A stretch of DNA of 27,663 bases from positions 1 to 27,663 of the forward strand of contig CAYUVA010000051.1 in assembly GCA_964448115.1 (NCBI GenBank), given 5' to 3'. Shown piece by piece: positions 9,194 through 15,550 of the stretch (within the stretch, counting starts at the first letter, position 1; the number at the start of each line of letters is the position of its first letter). The stretch is from CAYUVA01 sp964448115 [NCBI: uncultured bacterium] (GTDB taxonomy: Bacteria > CAYUVA01). The position numbers and the translations under genes are program-made. The notes under the pieces were generated by a model that was not told where the DNA came from, did no database searches, and worked only from the letters and a program-made list of their open reading frames with translations.

Positions 9194-9685
9194 CTAATCC
9201 TCTGAGATACTAATAATACGGTAGTTTTCACCTCGCGGGGGGTATTTGGTTATATGTATGGTTCCCCGGTTATCTTGCCAGATATAGGTTTTCTTGGAAG
9301 CTTGTACTGCCTCTTTAGCCTCCAGTTTCGACTCAGCCACCTTTTGGAGCTGCTGCAAAGATTTTTTGAGGCTCTGATTTTTCTGTTCTAGGTCGGCAAT
9401 CAGCTTCTCATTTATCGCATTTTGTTGCTTCAGATCGTTCAACTGCTTGTTGTACTGGCTCGTCTTATCGGTCATCTCCCTTTCCATCCCCCCGATAATA
9501 GGCTCGTAGCGGCTGCGGGAAAACTTGTTCTCCAGGAGCATGCCGATAAAAAGACCGATGATAAGAGAATTTATGATGGAGAAGATGACTGACCGCAGCG
9601 GGAAGCTAATCGGCTTCTTCTCGTAGTCTCCCTGCTTTTGCATGGCAGCTTGTTCTTTCAGTATCCTGTCGGTAAGCTCTCCCAT
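9194..9685 (-). CDS. Membrane-anchored coiled-coil protein with C-terminal DUF4124
   Basis: The protein has 163 residues. It has one transmembrane segment at about 31-50 (VIFSIINSLIIGLFIGMLL), a coiled-coil at about 70-120 rich in Q, K, L and E (LNDLKQQNAINEKLIADLEQ), and a C-terminal segment TYIWQDNRGTIHITKYPPRG that matches the DUF4124 pattern 'W.D..G..h.Td.Pp'. DUF4124 proteins are small envelope proteins of unknown function. There is no Shine-Dalgarno before ATG 9685; the leader holds a run of T on the coding strand. A strong promoter lies just upstream. It is divergent from the selenoprotein gene. Confidence 0.75.
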   Translation of the reverse strand: MGELTDRILKEQAAMQKQGDYEKKPISFPLRSVIFSIINSLIIGLFIGMLLENKFSRSRYEPIIGGMEREMTDKTSQYNKQLNDLKQQNAINEKLIADLEQKNQSLKKSLQQLQKVAESKLEAKEAVQASKKTYIWQDNRGTIHITKYPPRGENYRIISISED

Positions 9686-9723
9686 GGGAGCATAGTAAAA
9701 AAAAAAGTCGAACTAATAAGGGA

Positions 9724-9760
9724 ACTATAGATACTTTACACCCAACCGTCAAGGTGTAAA
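9724..9760 (-). promoter_or_regulatory. Sigma70 promoter overlapping an 8-bp palindrome (putative operator)
   Basis: On the minus strand TTGACG (complement of 9747-9752) and TATAGT (complement of 9724-9729) are separated by exactly 17 nt, giving a start near 9717. The perfect inverted repeat TTTACACC (9735-9742) and GGTGTAAA (9753-9760), with a 10-nt loop, covers the -35 and the spacer. This is a typical place for a repressor operator. There is no T-run after the stem on the plus strand, so a terminator is unlikely. Confidence 0.55.
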
Positions 9761-9874
9761 AAAACAAAGGCAGGAAAATAATCGTTACTTCTCTCACATC
9801 GTATATTCCATCCTTTCATTTGTGCCTAAAATCTGCTACAAAGATAAGCGAGTTAACAGATAACAGGCAGGGCT

Positions 9875-11026
9875 ATGATGATCAAACAAGTTAACATACT
9901 CCCAGTACTGGCGATCATATTATTATTGATGCAAGGCAGTGATTCGTTTGGCTACCTGCAGGTGGGTGATACAGCCACCGATTTCATGCTCCAGGACAGC
10001 TATGGCAACTCGGTGAGCCTGTCCGATTTTTCTGGTGAGATCATCCTTCTAGCCTTCTGGCGCCGTGGCTGAAGTGCCTGTGCGCAGGAGGCTTCTGCGC
10101 TTGAAGGCAGCGTATGGCAGGTCTATGCCAACCAGGGCGTGCAGGTGCTTGCCATTGGCTGGAACGCATCCATAGAAGAGGCGGCTCAGTGGGTAAAGGA
10201 TCATGGGCTTTCCTATCCGGTACTCGCAGATCCAGATGGATCGGTAACTTTCCAATACACACCCCTTGCGGTACCATGGATCGTAATCATCGACCATTAC
10301 ATGGAGATTAGGCTCACCGATGCCGGGGCTGCTAAAAACAAGGATGTAAGCATGGCTGACATCATCAACATGATTGAAGAAATCCTCGATGAGCCACCAT
10401 TGGCACCCACCCTACAGGAGCCTATAATCGACGGGAGCGACCTGCTCCTCGCCTGGAGTCGAGGTATAGAGTCTGATCTGGCAGGATATACTGTACACTG
10501 GGGTGGTGAGTCAGGGAGCTATGTATCGTGTCTGGAGATAACCGATCCCAATGTTACCGATGCAAGATTGGAAGATTTAGATCCTGGATTATATTACCTT
10601 GCGGTTACCGCCTTCGATGGCAGAGACAACATCAGCGACTATTCCAACGAAAAAAGCGCCACTGTGCCGTCCCCGACACCGACTCCCACGCCGACGCAGG
10701 CTTATTCACCTCCCAGGATACATATCGGCGGATACTATGATACGCGACTTGTCGCCGGGCAAAGCGGGGATCTTTTTCTTTTTGCCAAGATAACCGATGA
10801 GGACAACGATATAGATAGTGTGGAGATCTATTTCCAGGAAGCGGCGACTGGAATTTACTTAAACGATAGCGGCGAAGATGGCGACTGGGCAGTGGAGGAT
10901 GACCTTTACTCCTGGAAGATAGAAGGAGTAACCATAGATTACCCATTGCAGGCGCTGCTGGAGATACGATGCAGCGATTGGCAGAGCCTTTGGGCTGATA
11001 GCTGGCCCTGGCTTACCGTGAAGTAG
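9875..11026 (+). CDS. Exported thioredoxin-fold selenoprotein (UxxC) with FN3 and shared C-terminal domain
   Basis: Read as one frame through TGA 10070-10072, this gives 383 residues and stops at TAG. Residues 1-25 are a signal peptide (VNILPVLAIILLL). The redoxin/TlpA-like domain runs to about 165: VGDTATDFMLQDSYGNSVSL, then LLAFWRRG-U66-SAC69, then GVQVLAIGWN and the cis-Pro segment AVP134WIVIID. U66 and C69 occupy the CxxC redox site. An FN3-like domain follows (about 170-262), then a short SPTPTPTPTQ linker and the shared C-terminal domain (277-383, ending DSWPWLTVK). The frame stays open and homologous on both sides of the TGA, and a SECIS-like stem-loop follows directly. Known family members reduce or oxidise thiols or peroxides outside the cytoplasm. 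No SelA/B/C/D genes are in this window. The alternative is a nonsense-mutated Cys codon, which the SECIS-like fold argues against. Confidence 0.85.
10070..10072 (+). other. In-frame TGA, predicted selenocysteine codon (Sec66)
   Basis: TGA falls at the first position of the thioredoxin CxxC motif (U-S-A-C), preceded by AFWRRG where homologues have 'FW..WC..C'. Several other genes in the window end in TGA (for example at 4554 and 7395), so TGA is not reassigned genome-wide. Confidence 0.85.
10073..10110 (+). promoter_or_regulatory. Putative bacterial SECIS stem-loop
   Basis: Immediately after the TGA, GCGCAG (10082-10087) pairs perfectly with CTGCGC (10095-10100) around the loop GAGGCTT, which begins with G. 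An outer stem TGCC (10075-10078) pairs with GGCA (10106-10109) across an internal loop. The apical loop begins 16 nt after the TGA. Bacterial SECIS elements lie within the coding region just downstream of UGA, with a G near the 5' side of a short apical loop, which SelB recognises. Confidence 0.75.
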
Positions 11027-11041
11027 GAACGCAAAATCGAT

Positions 11042-11413
11042 ATGGGGACTGTAACCCTAGTAACTACAGGCTTATCGGTCATCTTATGGCTGGCAGCGGC
11101 ATTCTTTGCCGGCTATGAGATCAAGCTACACCTATCCAGGAAACAGGTCTATTCCACTAAGCGACTCCATCGACGACTACTCGGCTCAGCAATACTTTTC
11201 ATCATCGGAGCCATGATATTCCTGGGAGTAAATATCATAGATCTCACGGCCGATCCCTGGCTTTTTACCATCTACTGGAGTATCTGTCTCCTGCTGACGC
11301 TAAGCCTCGTGGTCATAGCCATCATCGATGTCCGCGATATCCTGCAAGGTTATGTTTACAGTCAAAAGTTACTCAACGATTACCTGCGACAGAAGGACGA
11401 CAAGCCAAGCTGA
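11042..11413 (+). CDS. Small three-pass membrane protein of unknown function
   Basis: The protein has 123 residues. Hydrophobic segments are visible at about 5-25 (TTGLSVILWLAAAFFAGYEI), 47-68 (LLGSAILFIIGAMIFLGVNI) and 74-99 (LFTIYWSICLLLTLSLVVIAII). A positively charged loop lies between the first two, and the tail is hydrophilic. I do not recognise the family. It starts 15 nt after the selenoprotein stop, with no terminator between, so it is probably cotranscribed. There is no clear Shine-Dalgarno before ATG 11042. It may help the exported redox protein, but this is inferred from position only. Confidence 0.7.
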   Translation: MGTVTLVTTGLSVILWLAAAFFAGYEIKLHLSRKQVYSTKRLHRRLLGSAILFIIGAMIFLGVNIIDLTADPWLFTIYWSICLLLTLSLVVIAIIDVRDILQGYVYSQKLLNDYLRQKDDKPS

Positions 11414-11437
11414 TAAAGTGCGAGAGAAAGCGCATCA

Positions 11438-11510
11438 CGCAAAGACGCAAAGACGCAAAGGGGAAGAAGGAAGAAAAAAGACACAAGGACATAAAGACGC
11501 AGAGAAGGAA
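11438..11510 (+). repeat. cgcaaaga tandem/dispersed repeat (copy 2)
   Basis: There are three perfect 7-nt CGCAAAG units at 8-nt spacing (11438-11444, 11446-11452, 11454-11460). Degenerate units follow (gacacaaggac, aaagacgcagag). The repeat sits between the small membrane protein and the radical SAM gene. No hairpin part is seen in this copy. Confidence 0.7.
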
Positions 11511-11534
11511 GTGAGAGGTGAGAAATAGGAGAAA

Positions 11535-12455
11535 TTGGATTCTATGGACAAGGATGCTTTCAAGCCGACATATCTACAGATCGATGATGACGAATTCAGG
11601 GAACGGATAAAGACTGCCAACGACATCCTGGAGGACTGCGTGCTCTGTCCACGGCGGTGCAGGGTGAACCGCCTTGCTGGCGATCTGGGGGAATGCCAGG
11701 GGGGAGCTTTAGTAAAGATAGCTAGTGCCCATCCGCACTTCGGAGAGGAGCCGGTGCTAGTTGGACGATACGGCTCCGGCACCATATTTTTCTCCAACTG
11801 CAACCTAAGATGCATATTCTGCCAGAACTATGATATCAGCCATTATGGCAGCGGGGAGGAGATAAGCGCTCAGCAACTCGCCAATGTGATGCTCGCCTTA
11901 CAAGGACAGGGCTGCCATAACATAAATATCGTAACTCCCACCCATTATGCACCGCAGCTCATGGAGGCTATGCACATCGCATCCAAAAGCGGATTGCGCA
12001 TCCCCTTGGTTTATAATTGCGGCGGATACGAGTCGCTGCAAGTGCTGAAGCTGCTCGATGGCATTGTCGATATCTATATGCCTGATTTCAAGTTCGCTGA
12101 TAATGATGTCTCCAGGCGTTTCTGCGGGGTGGATGACTACTTCGAGGCGGCAAAGGCTGCCCTGGGCGAGATGCACAGACAAGTGGGGGATCTGAAGGTG
12201 AATACAAGCGGCATCGCTGAGCGGGGGCTGTTGATCCGACACCTGGTCATGCCTGATGATCTGGCAGGAAGCGAAAAGGTGCTCGCTTTCATCGCTGAAG
12301 AGATCTCCAAGGACTCTTATGTGAACATAATGGCACAATATCGTCCCTGCTACAAAGCTTATGATGATCCAGGCATCAATCGGCATCTCGCCTGGCACGA
12401 ACATGAAAAGGCAATGGAGATTGCTAGAAAACTGGGACTACATAGGGGATTTTAG
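11535..12455 (+). CDS. PflX-like radical SAM protein (COG1313 type)
   Basis: The protein has 306 residues from TTG 11535. AGGAG at 11527-11531 lies only 3 nt before this TTG and 12 nt before an alternative in-frame ATG at 11544, so the start is uncertain. The radical SAM cluster motif is CNLRCIFC (C89, C93, C96), preceded by an N-terminal CVLCPRRC plus C54 (C35, C38, C42, C54) that could bind a second metal centre. Other family landmarks are NIVTPTHYAP, VYNCGGYES, DIYMPDFKFAD, IRHLVMPDDLAGS and NIMAQYRPCYKA. This set is typical of the pyruvate formate-lyase-activating-enzyme-related PflX group, usually about 300 residues. The real substrate of this group is not established. It is cytoplasmic. 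It follows the repeat at 11438 and may be transcribed with the genes upstream. Confidence 0.88.
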   Translation: MDSMDKDAFKPTYLQIDDDEFRERIKTANDILEDCVLCPRRCRVNRLAGDLGECQGGALVKIASAHPHFGEEPVLVGRYGSGTIFFSNCNLRCIFCQNYDISHYGSGEEISAQQLANVMLALQGQGCHNINIVTPTHYAPQLMEAMHIASKSGLRIPLVYNCGGYESLQVLKLLDGIVDIYMPDFKFADNDVSRRFCGVDDYFEAAKAALGEMHRQVGDLKVNTSGIAERGLLIRHLVMPDDLAGSEKVLAFIAEEISKDSYVNIMAQYRPCYKAYDDPGINRHLAWHEHEKAMEIARKLGLHRGF

Positions 12456-12522
12456 GTAATAATTGAGGACAAACCTGAAGAATTGATTTTCATTACAAGG
12501 TCAGTGTCCGATCTTGTAAAAA

Positions 12523-12583
12523 CCGAGCCGTGAGCCTTAGCGAGCAGTCAGCGCTTGACCGCTCCCTAACGGTCGTGGCTTGG
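12523..12583. repeat. 61-nt imperfect palindrome (repetitive intergenic palindrome-like)
   Basis: An almost continuous hairpin. CCGAGCCGTGA (12523-12533) pairs with TCGTGGCTTGG (12573-12583) with G-U pairs. TTAG (12537-12540) pairs with CTAA (12566-12569). GAGC-a-GTCA (12542-12550) pairs with TGAC-c-GCTC (12556-12564) around the loop GCGCT. There is no T-run, so it is not a standard terminator. Its layout resembles dispersed palindromic repeats, but only one copy is in the window. Confidence 0.5.
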
Positions 12584-12741
12584 ATATTATATCGCCGAAC
12601 CTAGTTGAGCTTCTTAAAAGATACCAGGTGGATACGGTGGTTTACCTTGCATCGGTAGTTACGCCTCCAAAGGGTGCGACAAGAAAGTTTCTTCATTCTT
12701 TCAATCATAGCCACCAGGTTGAAAAACAAGGTTTTATATGA
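12583..12741 (+). pseudogene. Decayed fragment of an NAD-dependent epimerase/dehydratase (extended SDR)
   Basis: This is an open frame without a start of its own. It reads DIISPNLVELLKRYQVDTVV, then YLASVVTPPKG, then degrades to ATRKFLHSFNHS and a TGA. 'L..LL..y.vD.VvhLAs' is the strand-helix-strand after the Rossmann GxxGxxG and the 'gDi' segment in extended SDR epimerases. The N-terminal nucleotide-binding half and all catalytic residues are absent. It abuts the palindrome at 12523 directly, so the palindrome may mark the break point. It is too short to be functional. Confidence 0.5.
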
Positions 12742-12854
12742 ACAACTGGATCACCGGTGATCTAGTTACCAATCCCGATAAGGATTAACACGCTCGGTTA
12801 ATAATTGCCTTAGCCTTGGATTTCGACCCGAAATTATGGTCTATTTCCTAAAAA

Positions 12855-12884
12855 TTGACAAAGAGGGGTAAAAAACCTTATTAT
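12855..12884 (+). promoter_or_regulatory. Sigma70 promoter for the gene at 12984
   Basis: A perfect TTGACA (12855-12860) and TATTAT (12879-12884) are 18 nt apart. The leader of about 90 nt contains a perfect 6-bp hairpin, CTCTTG (12908-12913) with CAAGAG (12920-12925). No known riboswitch is recognised. The rest of the 12456-12983 gap holds only the palindrome and the epimerase remnant described separately. Confidence 0.55.
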
Positions 12885-12983
12885 AGATTTAGGAAGCAAA
12901 TAGTGTGCTCTTGGGGATGCAAGAGTTGATCTGAAGAGTGGAGAATCCAAGGGCGTTTTTGATTTAGTGGAAAAGGTCATCTG

Positions 12984-15548
12984 ATGAGAAACCTATCGTT
13001 GCTTTTACCATTGGTGGCTGTCTTTATTTATCATGCAGCCACAGTGCCCTTTAGCGATAACTATCCGCCATATACGCTGGAGCATACGCCAGCCAAGTGG
13101 TCGAGCAATGTCTCTCGCAGCACTAATATTCAGGTCAGGATCGAAGATACCAGCTCCGCGATAGATGTTGATAGCATTGAGCTTTTCATCCGCGGTGTCC
13201 AGGTAACCCCTACTGCCACGCATCCTTTCCCTGGCAACTACAAGATCGCGCTCGTATTTTATGATCCTCCCACTGATTTCGATTATGGCGAGCGGGTGCA
13301 TGTGGAGCTGAATGCCTGCGATATAGTGCCTAACTGCATGAACGAGGCGTACTACTTCACCATAGAAGAGGCACCCTGGACGGCTACGCCGACCATCTCT
13401 CCGACCCCGACCGATACCGGCGCACCGACCTGGACGCCGAGCTATACTCCGACCATGACTGCCACCCCGACCAAGACTCCAACCTTTGGTCCCTCACCCA
13501 CGCCGACTAATACAGGCACCTATACCTGGACACCGTCTGTAACCCCGACCGCATCCCCCTTTTTCGATAACACGGCTCCGCGCACCTTCAATCACACACC
13601 GGCGCGGTTCTCCAGTCATAATGACAACTACACCCAGGTATCCTTTGACATTACCGATGATGGCATAGGATTGAATCCTACGACGGTCAGGCTTCTGGTC
13701 AATTTTAATGCGGTGGATCTGAACATGAACGAGACCGAGCCGGGAGTATATCATTGCAGGTATCAGACCACGGAGCCGTATCCCTATTCCAGTCGGGTCG
13801 ATATAAAAATAGAGGGCTGCGACCTACAGACGACTCCAGAGCCGAATTGCATGTTGGATAATACCTATTTTTTCTACATCGAGGATGCTCCCACGCCAAC
13901 AGCTACCCCGACCCCCTTCTTGTCTGCCACACCTACCTGCACTCCTACTGGTACGCCGACTTCAACCCCACTAGGAGGTGTTATATACCAGGATACGACC
14001 TGGTATGCTCACGATAGTCCCTTCTTTATAATAAACGACCTCACCGTTGCACCTAATGCGACTCTGACCATAGAGCCGGGTTGCGAGATCAGGTTTAAGG
14101 GGATGTACACGCTAAAAATAGACGGCACTCTGATCGCCAGGGGAGAGAGGGCAGCCCCGATAATCTTCACCTTCGATAGTCCATATCCATCGCCTGGCTC
14201 CTGGGAGTGCATCAAGTTTACCAACCAGTCGCTCTGGGCGGTGTTGGATGAGGAATATAACTGGCTTGCCGGATGCGTAATGGAGTGGTGCCATGTTTTC
14301 TATAGCAAGGAGGGGATCTCCATCCAGGGGGCATCCCCGCTGATCAAGAAATGCAAGGTTATGTACACTAATAACCGTCTCGATCTCGGCGGTGCGATCA
14401 ACATCATCGACGGCGCATCTCCTTATATCATAAACACCCAGGTATCCTTGACCCTGGCTAGAAGCGGCGGTGGAATTTACATAAATAACTCTACGCCTTT
14501 GCTCATGGGATGCCAGGTGGTGGGAAATGTGGCTCAGACCGAGGGTGGGGGAATATATGCCACCTACCTTGCCTATCCCAAGATCCATGATTGCAGCATC
14601 ATCGGCAACGACCAGGATGGCATATTCCTGGGAGACGGCGTGGATGCGGAGATATTACGATGCAATATAACCCGAAACAGCGATTGCGGGATAAGAGGCA
14701 ACTCTACCGCATTTCATGACAGCAATATCATGAACAATGGCGAATACGATGTACGAAATACATCTGAGCAGACCTTCGAGGCGCAGGAAAACTACTGGGG
14801 CACCACCGATGAGGGGCAGATCGAGGAGAATATCTACGATGACGATGATGATCAGTTCGTCGGTGCGATCAATTTCCAGCCGTTTTTAGAGGAATTTTCA
14901 CTGCAACCCCCGCCCTTGCCCCCGCAGAATGTAAACATCGTAGCCGGCGATGGCAAGGTTACTCTATCTTGGGACGAGGGGGATCTGGAGAGGATCGAGC
15001 ATTATCGGGTTTACTACGACACCGACTCCGGGGTTCCCTACAACGGCACCGGCTCCGCGCAAGGCTCCTCGCCGATAGATATAGGCGGTTTCCCCGAATT
15101 CACGGTCAGCGGCCTGACCAATGGTGTAAAATACTACTTTGCGGTAACCGCGCTGCTCAAGGACGGCACAGAGACCTGGTATTCCGAGGAGGTGAGTCGC
15201 ATCCCCTTCAAGGACATATACAAGGATGCACCGGTGGTGCTTGCTGCCGGCTATTGGGATACCTACCTGGATTACAACTCGACCCATCTATCAATGATTG
15301 CACTGCTGACCGAACCACAAGGCTTGGATAATATTGCCTCGGTTGCCATTTTTTATCAGGGCGCGCCCAGCGGCATCCTCTTGTTCGATGATGGCGCATC
15401 CGGCGACTTCGGCGCTGGAGATGGAGTATTCGGTTTTAGCACCGACCTTCCCGTTGGATTAGATCCCTTGTGGCTGCTTCTCGAACTGAATAGCGTTGAC
15501 AAGACTGGCAATAAAGGGCGGCGCTGGCCGTTCCTGGTCGTGCAATAA
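12984..15548 (+). CDS. Exported modular protein: two Ig-like domains, beta-helix, FN3, shared C-terminal domain
   Basis: The protein has 854 residues. The signal peptide is at about 1-20 (LSLLLPLVAVFIYHAATV). Two related Ig-like domains (about 25-132 and 194-300) share the pattern YTLEHTPAKWSS and TFNHTPARFSS, then a 'v.i.acD..pNcm...Y.F.IEdA' ending, separated by Thr-Pro linkers. The beta-helix is at about 330-637 (IYQDTTWYAHDSPFF to ENYWGTTDEG). An FN3-like domain is at about 642-742 (HYRVYYDTDSGVPYNGTG), with the shared C-terminal domain at about 745-854 (DDGASGDFGAGDGVF, ending RRWPFLVVQ). The beta-helix, FN3 and C-terminal parts are clear paralogues of those in the protein at 922. No active site is recognisable. 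It is a probable surface protein. A promoter precedes it, and the DUF58 gene follows after 2 nt. Confidence 0.8.
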   Translation: MRNLSLLLPLVAVFIYHAATVPFSDNYPPYTLEHTPAKWSSNVSRSTNIQVRIEDTSSAIDVDSIELFIRGVQVTPTATHPFPGNYKIALVFYDPPTDFDYGERVHVELNACDIVPNCMNEAYYFTIEEAPWTATPTISPTPTDTGAPTWTPSYTPTMTATPTKTPTFGPSPTPTNTGTYTWTPSVTPTASPFFDNTAPRTFNHTPARFSSHNDNYTQVSFDITDDGIGLNPTTVRLLVNFNAVDLNMNETEPGVYHCRYQTTEPYPYSSRVDIKIEGCDLQTTPEPNCMLDNTYFFYIEDAPTPTATPTPFLSATPTCTPTGTPTSTPLGGVIYQDTTWYAHDSPFFIINDLTVAPNATLTIEPGCEIRFKGMYTLKIDGTLIARGERAAPIIFTFDSPYPSPGSWECIKFTNQSLWAVLDEEYNWLAGCVMEWCHVFYSKEGISIQGASPLIKKCKVMYTNNRLDLGGAINIIDGASPYIINTQVSLTLARSGGGIYINNSTPLLMGCQVVGNVAQTEGGGIYATYLAYPKIHDCSIIGNDQDGIFLGDGVDAEILRCNITRNSDCGIRGNSTAFHDSNIMNNGEYDVRNTSEQTFEAQENYWGTTDEGQIEENIYDDDDDQFVGAINFQPFLEEFSLQPPPLPPQNVNIVAGDGKVTLSWDEGDLERIEHYRVYYDTDSGVPYNGTGSAQGSSPIDIGGFPEFTVSGLTNGVKYYFAVTALLKDGTETWYSEEVSRIPFKDIYKDAPVVLAAGYWDTYLDYNSTHLSMIALLTEPQGLDNIASVAIFYQGAPSGILLFDDGASGDFGAGDGVFGFSTDLPVGLDPLWLLLELNSVDKTGNKGRRWPFLVVQ
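13385..13557 (+). repeat. Thr-Pro linker-encoding degenerate repeat of the 12984 gene
   Basis: Irregular ccgacc/acNccN units encode TPTISPTPTDTGAPTWTPS and similar strings between the two Ig-like domains. A shorter linker of the same kind lies at about 13890-13970, before the beta-helix. Confidence 0.7.
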
Positions 15549-15550
15549 TA

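Noticed and set aside
10070-10072. The TGA as a nonsense mutation or sequencing error (pseudogene)
   Set aside because: It falls precisely on the redox Cys position, the downstream half is intact to a normal stop, and a SECIS-like stem-loop follows. Read data could still overturn this.
11328-11528. 66-residue plus-strand frame ending in HAKTQRRKGEEG
   Set aside because: It overlaps the membrane-protein gene and its second half is a translation of the cgcaaag repeat.
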